Position numbers and translations under genes: made by a program
In this document: positions 26,842-35,070 of the stretch, one piece after another
Position numbering within the stretch: the stretch's first letter is position 1
How the letters are laid out: each line of letters starts with the position of its first letter
NCBI GenBank assembly: GCA_035492535.1
Contig: DATJJM010000362.1
Location: 19,336-83,335 of the forward strand
Direction of reading: 5' to 3'
Length of the DNA stretch: 64,000 nucleotides
Source of the DNA: JAMXLO01 sp035492535
Lineage (GTDB): Bacteria; Pseudomonadota; Alphaproteobacteria; Acetobacterales; Acetobacteraceae
The notes under the pieces: generated by a model
The model's database searches: none
The model's input: the letters and a program-made list of their open reading frames with translations, nothing else
Told to the model about the DNA's origin: nothing

Positions 26842-27387
26842 CTACATGGCCTCGGCGCGCTTCTGGCGGAGTTCCTTGGCAAGCCGGCGAAGGATCATGT
26901 TGCGCTTGAGCGCGGACAGATGGTCGACGAACAGCACGCCATCAAGGTGGTCGATCTCGTGTTGCAGACAGGCGGAAAGCAGCCCCTCGGCCTCGATCTG
27001 CCGCCGCACGCCCTCCAGGTCCAGGTGTCGCACCGTCACCCGTGCCGGTCGCGTCACCTCGGCATACTGGCCAGGCAATGACAGGCAACCCTCCTCGCGC
27101 GTCGCGAGTTCATCGCTGCGCGCGATCACCTCGGGGTTGATCAGTGCTATCGGCTTCGACACGTTGTCCGCCATCAGGTCGACCACAGCGCAGCGCAGCC
27201 CAACACCGACTTGCGGCGCGGCCAGGCCGATCCCTGGCGCCCTGTACATTGTGGCGAACATTCGGGGAATCAGGGCCTGCACCCGCCCCATATCCTCTGG
27301 CTTGACCGGCCTGGCGCGCGCCTTCAGGACCGGATCGGGCACCACCAGGATCGGCAGCGTCTCTACCGTTTCGTTCATGCCACGCAT
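26842..27387 (-). CDS. def: Peptide deformylase
   Basis: Def removes the N-formyl group from new proteins and needs a divalent metal, usually iron. The 181-residue protein carries all three motifs in order: GIGLAAPQVG, EGCLSLPG (metal Cys) and QHEIDHLDG (two metal His and catalytic Glu). The start is either the ATG at 27387 or one three codons later at 27378; neither has a clear ribosome-binding site. It is divergent from the hsp20 gene. Confidence 0.97.
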   Translation of the reverse strand: MRGMNETVETLPILVVPDPVLKARARPVKPEDMGRVQALIPRMFATMYRAPGIGLAAPQVGVGLRCAVVDLMADNVSKPIALINPEVIARSDELATREEGCLSLPGQYAEVTRPARVTVRHLDLEGVRRQIEAEGLLSACLQHEIDHLDGVLFVDHLSALKRNMILRRLAKELRQKRAEAM

Positions 27388-27465
27388 GTAGCGGCGGCCC
27401 CACAGGCGATCAACGGCTGCCCCCTTGTAAGTCGCATCGATCCTGCCAAGATTCCCTCGCGTCGG

Positions 27466-27506
27466 AATGCCGTTGCGGGTTCCGGCATTGCTTCGCTCTC
27501 AGGAGG
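27466..27506 (+). promoter_or_regulatory. Candidate ROSE RNA thermometer in the hsp20 leader
   Basis: UUGCU (27488-27492) can fold onto the ribosome-binding site AGGAG (27501-27505) across an 8-nt loop. The helix would hold U-A, C-G, G-G, U-A and U-G pairs. A UYGCU element facing the Shine-Dalgarno through a G-G pair is the hallmark of ROSE thermometers, common before hsp20 genes in alphaproteobacteria. A competing hairpin AATGCC/GGCATT (27466-27489) lies just upstream. Heating would free the ribosome-binding site. Confidence 0.55.
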
Positions 27507-27511
27507 GGGCC

Positions 27512-27976
27512 ATGACGACGAGGATGTTCACCTCACCGTTGTTCCTGGGCTTCGACCATCTCGAGCAAATGCTCGAGCGGGCATCGAAGAACTCGTCGGA
27601 CGGCTACCCCCCTTACAACATCGAGCAGACAGGTCCGGCAGGGTTGCGGATCACGCTCGCTGTTGCAGGGTTTACCATGGAGGACCTGCAAATAACGCAG
27701 GAAGACAACCAGTTGGTAATCCGGGGCAGGCAGAATGACGACAGCCAAGGACGTGTCTTCCTGCATCGCGGGATCGCGGCACGGCAGTTTCAGCGGGCAT
27801 TCGTGCTCGCCGAAGGGATCGAGGTGAAGGGTGCATGGCTCGATAACGGGTTGCTGCACATTGACCTGATCCGGCCGCAGCCAGAGTCACGCGTGAAGAC
27901 CATCCAGATCAACCGCGCCGCATCCAATGGCGGGGGCGGCCGGGTCAAGATGGTGGAAGGCGATTCGGAAGGCTGA
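27512..27976 (+). CDS. Small heat-shock protein, Hsp20/IbpA type
   Basis: This ATP-independent holdase chaperone has 154 residues. The N-terminus (SPLFLGFDHLEQML) and the following YPPYNIEQTG match the alphaproteobacterial IbpA/HspH class. The alpha-crystallin domain runs from about 31 to 125, with the GLLHIDLIRP strand near its end. The ATG at 27512 has a very strong CAGGAGGGGG just upstream; an earlier ATG at 27467 lacks one. A DUF1150 gene follows in the same direction, a pairing often seen in this class. Confidence 0.95.
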   Translation: MTTRMFTSPLFLGFDHLEQMLERASKNSSDGYPPYNIEQTGPAGLRITLAVAGFTMEDLQITQEDNQLVIRGRQNDDSQGRVFLHRGIAARQFQRAFVLAEGIEVKGAWLDNGLLHIDLIRPQPESRVKTIQINRAASNGGGGRVKMVEGDSEG

Positions 27977-28065
27977 GTTGCTGACGGCGCCGCAGAAGGC
28001 GGGCCGAACCGGAAAAAGGTACCGGGGCTGCAGACGGCAGGCCGGTGCCCGGAAGGAGCAAGGCA

Positions 28066-28323
28066 ATGGACACGAACAGCATTCAATCAGCCGAGGGCCA
28101 GGCGGCCGTGGCAGCGATAGGCGATATTCGGCACATTTCGACCGAGCAGTTGGCGCAGCTTGGCCTACAGCAGATTGCCTATGTGAAGCCGGTGATGGTG
28201 AATGGGACCGCGGCTTTCGCGATCCACGCCGCTGATGGTACGCCGATGGCGATTGCGGACGACCGCGACGTTGCGATCGCCGCGATCCAGCAGCACGAAA
28301 TGGTCGCGACGCAGGTTCACTAG
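28066..28323 (+). CDS. DUF1150 family protein
   Basis: The 85-residue protein matches DUF1150, a small alphaproteobacterial family of unknown function often encoded next to Hsp20 genes, as here. The core IAYVKPVMVNGTAAFAIHAA followed by DGTPMAIADDRDVA is typical. AAGGAGCAAGGC gives a strong ribosome-binding site for the ATG at 28066. No signal peptide or membrane helix is present. Co-transcription with hsp20 is likely and suggests a stress-linked role. Confidence 0.88.
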   Translation: MDTNSIQSAEGQAAVAAIGDIRHISTEQLAQLGLQQIAYVKPVMVNGTAAFAIHAADGTPMAIADDRDVAIAAIQQHEMVATQVH

Positions 28324-28337
28324 GGGATCGTGCATGT

Positions 28338-28365
28338 CCCCTCTCCGTCGTGAGGCGGGGAGGGG
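28338..28365. repeat. REP-like palindrome (copy 1), possible bidirectional terminator
   Basis: CCCCTCTCCG and CGGGGAGGGG form a near-perfect stem around an 8-nt loop, followed by TAGGGTGAGGGT. This is the widespread proteobacterial REP-like unit. It sits between the convergent ends of the DUF1150 gene and hpf. A related copy lies in a permease gene at 42221. Confidence 0.65.
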
Positions 28366-28377
28366 TAGGGTGAGGGT

Positions 28378-28959
28378 CTACTCGCCCGGGTCGATCCAGC
28401 CAATATTCCCGTCGCTCCGGCGATACACCACGTTCAACTCACCGGTCGTACTGTTGCGGAACATCAGTACCGGTTGATCGGCAAGATCCATCCGCATTAC
28501 CGCTTCGCTTACCGACAACATGCTGATTTCGGTGACCTGCTCAGCGATCACTGTCGCGTGCGTCGCAGACTTGCCTTCGCCGTCCTCTTCGGATGACGTA
28601 TCCTCCTGTCGCAGGATATACTGCCGCGCTGCCTCGGGCCGGTCGCGGTTGGCGCTATCGCGCGCATGCTCATTCACCCGCCGGCGATAGCGGCGCAACC
28701 GCTTGGCGATGTGCTCGGCTGCATCGTCGAATGCCGTGTTGGCGTCGGCCGCCTCGCCTTCGCCACGGAGCCGCAGCCCGCGTCCCGCATGCACGTTGAT
28801 ATCGCAGGTGAAGAAGCTGCGTGCCCGGCTGAACGTGACCTGCGCCTCCATCGCGTGGTCAAAATACTTGCTGGCGATAACGTCGAGATGATCGGAGACG
28901 CGCGTCCGCAGCGCGTCGGACAAATCAACCTGCTTACCGGACACCGTGATCTGCATCAT
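28378..28959 (-). CDS. hpf: Ribosome hibernation promoting factor, long form
   Basis: The protein has 193 residues: an N-terminal ribosome-binding domain (MQITVSGKQVDLSDALR to about 100), a charged linker, and a C-terminal dimerisation domain (SEAVMRMDLADQPVLMF, then NVVYRRSDGNIGWIDP). Long HPF makes 100S ribosome dimers without RMF. It follows rpoN by 33 bp, the classic order. GGAGAGG precedes the start. Confidence 0.95.
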   Translation of the reverse strand: MMQITVSGKQVDLSDALRTRVSDHLDVIASKYFDHAMEAQVTFSRARSFFTCDINVHAGRGLRLRGEGEAADANTAFDDAAEHIAKRLRRYRRRVNEHARDSANRDRPEAARQYILRQEDTSSEEDGEGKSATHATVIAEQVTEISMLSVSEAVMRMDLADQPVLMFRNSTTGELNVVYRRSDGNIGWIDPGE

Positions 28960-28992
28960 GCCTCTCCCCGCTGTGGACCGCGGGAGGCGCCC

Positions 28993-30492
28993 TTATACCA
29001 GCGCTGCCTTCTCCCGCCGACGCTGCACTGAGTTGGGGATGCGCAGCGCCTCTCGATATTTGGCCACGGTTCGCCGAGCGATGTCCACGCCCTCGTCCCG
29101 CAGTGCGACAACAAGCGCATCGTCAGATAAGACACTCTCCGCCGTCTCCGCGCCAATCATGGTGCGAATGCGATAACGCACAGCTTCCGCGCTGTGGCTC
29201 TCGCCATCCGTTCCTGGGATCGCCGTGGTGAAGAAATACTTAAGCTCGAACGTGCCACGTGGCGTGGCGATGTACTTATTGGCAGTCACTCGGCTGACGG
29301 TGCTCTCGTGCATCTCCACCGTCTCGGCGATATCGCGCAGGATCAGCGGACGCAGATGAGCCACGCCGTGCCGCATGAAACCATCCTGCTGGCGGATGAT
29401 CTCTGCCGCCACCTTCAGGATGGTCTGCGCTCTTTGCTGCAAAGAACGCACTAGCCAGTTGGCGCTGGCAAGCTGTTCGGCGAGGAACGGGCGATCCTCT
29501 TTGCGTGCCCGTGGCGCAACGCGCGCATAAAACCGCTCGTTCACCAGCAGGCGCGGCATCGTGTCTGGATTGAGCTCGATCAGCCACGTCTCGCCCGGAC
29601 CGGGCCGCATCAGAATGTCCGGCACCACGAGTTGCGGCGGGGCCGAGTCGTAGCTCGCCGCCGGTTTCGGATCGAGCGCGCGGATTTCGGCAATCATGTC
29701 CGTCAGATCGTCCGCATCGACGCCACAAATCAACGACAACCGCCGCAGTTCGCGGCGCGCCAGCAGATCGAGATTATCGAGCAGCGCCTGCATCGCCGGA
29801 TCCAGTCGGTTCTTCTCGGCAAGCTGAGCTGCCAGGCACTCCTTCAGGTCCCGCGCGAACAGCCCCACGGGATCGAACCGCATCATGCGGACGCGTACCG
29901 ACTCGACACGTTCCAACGGCAGCACCATCGCCGCTGCGATCGCCGATGGTTCGGCTGTCAAACGCCCTGCTGGACACAGCAGTGCGATCAGATGTGCGCC
30001 GATGATCCGATCCACAGGATCGGCGAATGACAGCCGCAGCTGTTCGCCAAGATATTCGCGCAGCGGACGCCGTTCATCCGCCATATCCTCGATGCCACGA
30101 TCGTCACTCTCGAAATCGCTCGCGCCGCCGCGCCCGGTGATTGCCGTATGCATCGGCGCGCCATCGGCGACGCCGCCAGCATCGAACGTGTCGCTCATGT
30201 CCGCGTCGAGCGGCGCCGCTGTCTCGCTCGGCAGCGTCTCGGCATCCGCGAGCCGCGCCGTATCGGCCACTTCACTGACGCGCTCCGGCCCCTGATCAGG
30301 CGCGGCCCGCTCGGTGTTGGGCACTTCAGCCGTTTCATCCCGCTCGAGCAGCGGATTCCGCTCAAGCTCTTCCTCGACGAAGGTCGCAACTTCAAGGTTC
30401 GAGTATTGCAGCAGCTTGATCGCCTGACGCAGTTGCGGCGTCATGACGAGAGTCTGGGTCTGGCGAAGATCGAGACGCGGGCCTAACGCCAT
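28993..30492 (-). CDS. rpoN: RNA polymerase sigma-54 factor RpoN
   Basis: Sigma-54 directs polymerase to -24/-12 promoters opened by enhancer-binding ATPases. The 499-residue protein has the Gln/Leu-rich region I (QTLVMTPQLRQAIKLLQYS) and an acidic region II at about 55-125. The core-binding and DNA-binding parts follow, with MHESTVSRVTANKYIATPRG. The RpoN box ARRTVAKYREALRIP lies near the C-terminus. It sits between lptB and hpf as in many proteobacteria. Confidence 0.97.
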   Translation of the reverse strand: MALGPRLDLRQTQTLVMTPQLRQAIKLLQYSNLEVATFVEEELERNPLLERDETAEVPNTERAAPDQGPERVSEVADTARLADAETLPSETAAPLDADMSDTFDAGGVADGAPMHTAITGRGGASDFESDDRGIEDMADERRPLREYLGEQLRLSFADPVDRIIGAHLIALLCPAGRLTAEPSAIAAAMVLPLERVESVRVRMMRFDPVGLFARDLKECLAAQLAEKNRLDPAMQALLDNLDLLARRELRRLSLICGVDADDLTDMIAEIRALDPKPAASYDSAPPQLVVPDILMRPGPGETWLIELNPDTMPRLLVNERFYARVAPRARKEDRPFLAEQLASANWLVRSLQQRAQTILKVAAEIIRQQDGFMRHGVAHLRPLILRDIAETVEMHESTVSRVTANKYIATPRGTFELKYFFTTAIPGTDGESHSAEAVRYRIRTMIGAETAESVLSDDALVVALRDEGVDIARRTVAKYREALRIPNSVQRRREKAALV

Positions 30493-30571
30493 GTCACCGC
30501 GCTCTGCTCAGGTCAGTCATGCAAAGCGACATTCTACGGCGTCGTCGCAAACAAATCGTTCACACGTGCCA

Positions 30572-31351
30572 TCAAAGGCTGAACCTCTCGCCGAGATAGA
30601 CGCGGCGAACATCTTCGTGTGCTACCACCTCGTCAGGACGTCCCTCCATCAGCACCTGGCCATCATGCAGGATGTAGGCGCGATCGATGATGCCGAGCGT
30701 CTCGCGCACATTGTGGTCGGTGATCAGCACGCCGATGCCACGGTCCTTCAGATGCGACACAAGGTCACGGATTTCGTTGACCGCGATCGGATCGATACCA
30801 GCGAGCGGCTCATCCAGCAGGATGTAGGCGGGCTGCGTGGCCAGCGCACGCGCGATCTCAACACGCCGGCGCTCGCCGCCTGACAGTGCCAGCGCCGGCG
30901 TTCGGCGAAGATGGCCAATGCCGAATTCCGCGAGCAACTCATCAAGCATCAGGTCCCGCCTGTCGGGATCAGGCTCGACGACTTCCAGTACCGCCATCAC
31001 ATTCTGCTCGACATTCAGGCCGCGGAACACGCTGGCCTCCTGCGGCAGGTAGCCGATGCCGAGACGCGCGCGGCGATACATCGGCAGGCTGGTGATATCG
31101 GCACCATCGAGACTAATGGAACCCGTGTCTGGCTTCACCAGCCCGATCATCATGTAGAAGGTCGTCGTCTTGCCGGCGCCATTCGGACCTAACAGTCCGA
31201 CTGCCTCGCCACGGCGCAGATGGATCGATACGTTCCGTACGACCGGCCGCTTCTTGTAGGTCTTTCCGACGCCGCGCGCCGCCAGGCCACCATCGCCGGG
31301 AACCACCCGAAGGTCCGAGATCAAACGCGAGTCCGGACGCATGTCGTTCAT
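30572..31351 (-). CDS. lptB: LPS export ABC transporter ATPase LptB
   Basis: LptB powers extraction of lipopolysaccharide from the inner membrane with LptFG. The 259-residue ATPase has Walker A GPNGAGKTT, the signature LSGGERRRVEIARAL and Walker B YILLDEPLAGIDPIA, with LPQEASVFRGLNVEQN typical of LptB. Its start overlaps the lptA stop by 4 bp (ATGA). Confidence 0.97.
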   Translation of the reverse strand: MNDMRPDSRLISDLRVVPGDGGLAARGVGKTYKKRPVVRNVSIHLRRGEAVGLLGPNGAGKTTTFYMMIGLVKPDTGSISLDGADITSLPMYRRARLGIGYLPQEASVFRGLNVEQNVMAVLEVVEPDPDRRDLMLDELLAEFGIGHLRRTPALALSGGERRRVEIARALATQPAYILLDEPLAGIDPIAVNEIRDLVSHLKDRGIGVLITDHNVRETLGIIDRAYILHDGQVLMEGRPDEVVAHEDVRRVYLGERFSL

Positions 31352-32331
31352 TTCGATTTCCCCGCCGGAGCAGCCGTCGGACTGCCCGGTGCGCCTAGCT
31401 GCTTATTGGTTGAGTCGTTCGGCACGACGAGACCGTGGACGCCTCCGCTCGCCTGTGACAGCAGCCGCGAAATGCCGGTCTTCATGTTGACCTCCGCCTC
31501 GGTGCCATCGAGCTGGTTCTGGCCGCGCGTGATGCGTACCTTCCCCGCGAGCCGGGCGATGCCCGTATCCGGCACATACACGGCCCGATCGCCAACGGCG
31601 GTATCTGTCGGTGTGCGCACGGTGACGTTGCCGAACGCATCGACCTTCTGCAGCTTGCCCGACGCCGCAAGCGGATCATCGCTATCCGCTGGTGTCGCTG
31701 GAGCCTTTGCGGCCACTGGCGTCGCGCCCGCGGGCGGCTGTTGCGCATCGGTGGTGTAGGCGACCAGCGTATCGGCCGTCATCCGCTTGCCATCGTTGGT
31801 CACGACCACTGCATCGCCGCGTGCGACCGCCATATGCTTCTGCGACCAGTATTCCATTGTGTCGCGCGCGGTGAGCACGTCGCTCGGCGTGGTGAGCTTG
31901 AGGTCGTGTCCGGTCATCACCAGCACGGCCTGATCGATATCGTAGATTGCGCGGTCACCTTGTGCCTGATCCGTCGGGGTGAAGATGTGCACATTGCCCA
32001 ACGCCTCGAGACGATAGATTTCGTTGCCCCCGGTATCGGCGTCGGTGCCTGGCAGGTTGGCAGTGGGCTGCGGCGTCGCGGGTGCCGCGGGTGTCGCGCC
32101 ATCCTTGGGGCGATAATAGGCGATCAACTGGTCTGCCGTGACGGTCACATTCCCCCGTACCGCACGGGCGTTGCCACGGGCGATGACCTTGCGCTGATCT
32201 TGCCGCCACTCGATCCCATCGGTTGCGGTAATCGCGACGGGACCGCCATGCGACAGATCGAGCTGCTGCGCGCGCACAGGCGCCGCCAGAACCGACACCA
32301 GCAGAGTCAACGCGAGGAAGCTCTTTTTCAC
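31348..32331 (-). CDS. lptA: LPS transport periplasmic protein LptA, two-domain form
   Basis: LptA bridges the periplasm for LPS. A signal peptide (MKKSFLALTLLVSVLAAPVRA) is clear. At 327 residues it is much longer than the E. coli protein, about 185. It appears to hold two OstA-type beta-jellyroll units: one near 31-75 (WRQDQRKVIARGNARAVRGN) and another near 150-195 (EYWSQKHMAVARGDAVVVTN). Ala/Pro-rich linkers separate them. Long LptA proteins occur in related alphaproteobacteria. It overlaps both neighbours by 4 bp. Confidence 0.9.
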   Translation of the reverse strand: MKKSFLALTLLVSVLAAPVRAQQLDLSHGGPVAITATDGIEWRQDQRKVIARGNARAVRGNVTVTADQLIAYYRPKDGATPAAPATPQPTANLPGTDADTGGNEIYRLEALGNVHIFTPTDQAQGDRAIYDIDQAVLVMTGHDLKLTTPSDVLTARDTMEYWSQKHMAVARGDAVVVTNDGKRMTADTLVAYTTDAQQPPAGATPVAAKAPATPADSDDPLAASGKLQKVDAFGNVTVRTPTDTAVGDRAVYVPDTGIARLAGKVRITRGQNQLDGTEAEVNMKTGISRLLSQASGGVHGLVVPNDSTNKQLGAPGSPTAAPAGKSK

Positions 32332-33008
32332 GGCTGAGAGCCATTCAGGATGAGCTTCGCCGGGCCATCGAACTGGATGGCAGTGCCCTTGTCGGTGACC
32401 ATGAAGCCTTGCGCGTCAAGCGTGCCGAATGGACCCTCGGCGTGGGTGGGCTGGTCGCTCGCCGCGGCACCTGCCTTGACGTCGATGGACGCACTCGCCG
32501 TTTTCAACGTGGTGCCGTCATCGCGATACAGCGTCACGTCGCGGGACAGGTCGAGCTGGCCGCTGTTCTGTAGATACACGCCGCGCCTGGCCTGTACCAT
32601 CAGCCAGGTGCCGTTGGTCAGCGTGATGTCAGCCTTGGGCATCGTCAGGTTGATGCGGTCTGGACCGTCCTGCTGTGCGGTCGCAGCGGTTACCGTGTAG
32701 GGCCGTCCATGGTCGTCGATCCCGCGATAGCGCGCATCGGTCATCGTGGCGGCGCCGGCAGCGGTGTGTTCGATGGTCATGCGGACCGTGTCTCGCACGC
32801 GGCCGAGCTCCGGCCACAGGGCGATGCTGGCCAGCAGCAGCAGGGCGCCAACCGGCAGCAGCCATTTGATCAGCACGATCGTCAGATGCCGGCGAGCCAA
32901 CCCGCTTGGGTCCGGCACCTTGCGAACCCGTGCTGCCGCGGCGGAGATAAGCTGGTGACCAGGACGCCGTATCGGCGCCGAACGGGCCGGAATGGGTGTC
33001 ACGCTCAT
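32328..33008 (-). CDS. lptC: LPS export protein LptC
   Basis: LptC is a bitopic inner-membrane protein that receives LPS from LptBFG and passes it to LptA. The 226-residue protein has a basic N-terminus of about 45 residues, one membrane helix near 47-66 and a periplasmic jellyroll with repeated short strands (DARYRGIDDHGRPYTVTA). Sequence identity in this family is low, but the place between kdsD and lptA and the topology settle it. Overlaps of 4 bp on both sides. Confidence 0.88.
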   Translation of the reverse strand: MSVTPIPARSAPIRRPGHQLISAAAARVRKVPDPSGLARRHLTIVLIKWLLPVGALLLLASIALWPELGRVRDTVRMTIEHTAAGAATMTDARYRGIDDHGRPYTVTAATAQQDGPDRINLTMPKADITLTNGTWLMVQARRGVYLQNSGQLDLSRDVTLYRDDGTTLKTASASIDVKAGAAASDQPTHAEGPFGTLDAQGFMVTDKGTAIQFDGPAKLILNGSQP

Positions 33009-34015
33009 GCCACCCCCGCGCGCAACAGGTCGTGAATATGCAAGATGCCGAGCGGACGGCCCGCCGCGTCCACCACGAACAGTGACGTGATCGGGCGTTC
33101 CCTGGAATTCATCACATGCAAGGCTTCCGCTGCCAGCGCGTCGGGCGCGATCGTGCGCGGCGAACGCGTCATCACATTGCCGACCCGCCGCGCCAGCAGG
33201 TCCGGTCCCATAGCGCGGCGCAGGTCGCCGTCGGTGACGATGCCGATCAGCCGTCTGGAACCATCGATGACGCCCAGGCAGCCGAAGCGCTTCTCCGTCA
33301 TCAGCAGCAGCGCACGGTCCATGGCCGTGTCTGGCGGCGCCAGAGGAACGTCATCCCCCCCGTGCATCAGGTCGCTCACCCGCCGCAGCCGCGTCCCCAG
33401 CCGTCCACCAGGATGAATCTGCCGGAAATCGGCCTCCGTGAAGCCACGTCGCGTCAGAAGAGCCACCGCCAGCGCGTCGCCGAGCGCCATCTGCATGGTA
33501 GTGGACGTCGTGGGCGCCAGTCCCATCGGGCATGCCTCATCTGCCACCGGCAACGTCAGGGCGACGTCGGCTGCCTGTGCCAGGGCAGAACCGGCCCGCG
33601 CGGTAACCGCCACCAGAGGCAGCGCAAAGCGGCGCGAGTGGGCCACGAGGTCAGCCAGTTCCACGGTCTCGCCAGAGTTGGAGAGGGCGAGCACGGCGTC
33701 ACCCGGCACGATCATGCCGAGATCGCCGTGCGACGCCTCGGCCGGATGGACGAACAGCGCCGGCGTGCCAGTCGAAGCCAGTGTGGCGGCGATCTTGCGC
33801 CCGACATGGCCTGATTTGCCCATGCCGGAGACTGCAACCCGGCCACTGGCGCTCGCCATCAGTTCCACGGCCTTGGCGAAGCTGCTGCCCAGGCTTCCGG
33901 CGAGCGCTTGCAGCCCGGCTGCCTCGATTCGCAGTACCCGGCGAGCCACAGACAGATCATCCGCGCCCGCGAGGGGGGTGGGAACGGTTCGGGTGTCGGC
34001 AACGGCGCCTGTCAT
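33005..34015 (-). CDS. kdsD: Arabinose-5-phosphate isomerase KdsD (KpsF/GutQ family)
   Basis: KdsD converts ribulose 5-phosphate to arabinose 5-phosphate, the precursor of Kdo in LPS. The 336-residue protein has a sugar isomerase (SIS) domain (SGMGKSGHVGRKIAATLAS near 63-81, then HGDLGMIVPGD). Two C-terminal CBS repeats follow from about 210 (LGVIDGSRRLIGIVTDGDLRR). Its position at the head of the lptC-lptA-lptB genes matches other proteobacteria. Confidence 0.95.
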   Translation of the reverse strand: MTGAVADTRTVPTPLAGADDLSVARRVLRIEAAGLQALAGSLGSSFAKAVELMASASGRVAVSGMGKSGHVGRKIAATLASTGTPALFVHPAEASHGDLGMIVPGDAVLALSNSGETVELADLVAHSRRFALPLVAVTARAGSALAQAADVALTLPVADEACPMGLAPTTSTTMQMALGDALAVALLTRRGFTEADFRQIHPGGRLGTRLRRVSDLMHGGDDVPLAPPDTAMDRALLLMTEKRFGCLGVIDGSRRLIGIVTDGDLRRAMGPDLLARRVGNVMTRSPRTIAPDALAAEALHVMNSRERPITSLFVVDAAGRPLGILHIHDLLRAGVA

Positions 34016-34130
34016 GGTGTCGTGGCGTCCTGCGTCATGCTTTGTCTTTTTTCACCTTTGCAACGCGCCGGGTCAACCATCGCGCACGGCTCCGACAAGA
34101 ATCGTGCCAATTCTTAAGGTTGCCGCAACG

Positions 34131-34766
34131 TCAGTGTGAAAAAATGTCCGGCTGTTCGTAGCCAAGCAGGTCGAGCCGGGCCCGGGCAGGAAGGAAACTG
34201 AAACAGGCTTCCGCGAGTTCCCGCCGGGCCTCGCGGATCAACAGTGCCTCCAGCTTCGTCCAGAGGGCGTGCAAATGTAACACGTCCGACGCCGCATAGG
34301 CCAACTGTTCCGGAGTTAGTTCCACCGCCCCCCAATCCGAGGACTGCTGCTGCTTCGATAGATCGACGCCGAGCAACTCCTTGCACAGATCCTTCAGCCC
34401 ATGCCTGTCGGTGAACGTGCGCGTCAGCCGCGCCGCAATCTTGGTGCAGCGCACCGGTGCCACCGTGATTCCCAGCGCGTGCTGAAGCATCGCCACGTCG
34501 AAGCGAGCGAAGTGCATCAGCTTCACGATGGCAGGGTCGGCCATCAGGCGACCCAGGTTCGGACAGTCATAGCCGTGCCCGCCGAGCGAGGGCGGGATGA
34601 TCTGCACCAGGTGTGCATGTCCGTCGCCCGCCGACAGCTGCACCAGGCAGAGCCGGTCTCGATGGGGGTTCAGCCCCATCGTCTCAGTATCGACGGCGAC
34701 CACCGGGCCTAGCGACAGGCCGTCGGGCAGGTCGTGGCGATGCAGATGAATGGTGCCGCCGGGCAT
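34131..34766 (-). CDS. RNase D-type 3'-5' exonuclease, single domain
   Basis: The 211-residue protein has the DEDDy exonuclease signature: Asp and Glu in VAVDTETMGLNPH, Asp in MHFARFDVAMLQH, and Tyr-x3-Asp in YAASDVLHLHAL. It lacks the HRDC domains of full-length RNase D, common among short alphaproteobacterial members. It trims tRNA or other structured RNA 3' ends. The frame is open to 34985, but that extension is the translated tRNA-Leu gene, so I start at MPGGTIHLHRHD. A GTG six codons earlier is an alternative. Confidence 0.9.
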   Translation of the reverse strand: MPGGTIHLHRHDLPDGLSLGPVVAVDTETMGLNPHRDRLCLVQLSAGDGHAHLVQIIPPSLGGHGYDCPNLGRLMADPAIVKLMHFARFDVAMLQHALGITVAPVRCTKIAARLTRTFTDRHGLKDLCKELLGVDLSKQQQSSDWGAVELTPEQLAYAASDVLHLHALWTKLEALLIREARRELAEACFSFLPARARLDLLGYEQPDIFSH

Positions 34767-34807
34767 GAATTGCGTGGTGCTCACGGGCTGGGAGTTTACC
34801 TGCCGCC

Positions 34808-34894
34808 TGGTGCCCAGGAGAAGACTCGAACTTCCACGACCTTGCGGCCACAGGTACCTGAAACCTGCGCGTCTACCAATTCCGCCACCTGGGC
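34808..34894 (-). tRNA. tRNA-Leu (anticodon CAG)
   Basis: A complete 87-nt class II tRNA with encoded CCA. The acceptor stem pairs GCCCAGG with CCTGGGC, discriminator A. The D-arm reads GGCGGAATTGGTAGACGC. The anticodon stem CAGGT/ACCTG holds loop TTCAGGT, so the anticodon is CAG, reading CUG. A long variable arm (TGGCCGCAAGGTCGT) and a T-arm with GTTCGAGTC follow. It lies 41 bp upstream of the RNase D gene in the same direction. Confidence 0.97.
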
Positions 34895-35070
34895 ATGGGT
34901 GGAGCAGCGATAGGGCGCGCGATGTAGCCTCCGCATGCGGGCGCGTCAACGGCAGCTGCGGCGGGCCTCGTCGAAGAGCGGGCAAGAGACCACCCGTGGC
35001 GCACTGGCCCGCGCTTCCAGCATACGCGAAGTGAAGCCGGGTGGCAGCCGGATCGCATACAGGCGAGGTA

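Noticed and set aside
34767..34985. N-terminal extension of the RNase D-like protein
   Set aside because: The extra residues (GGGIGRRAGFRYLWPQGRG) are the translation of the tRNA-Leu gene, a common annotation error.
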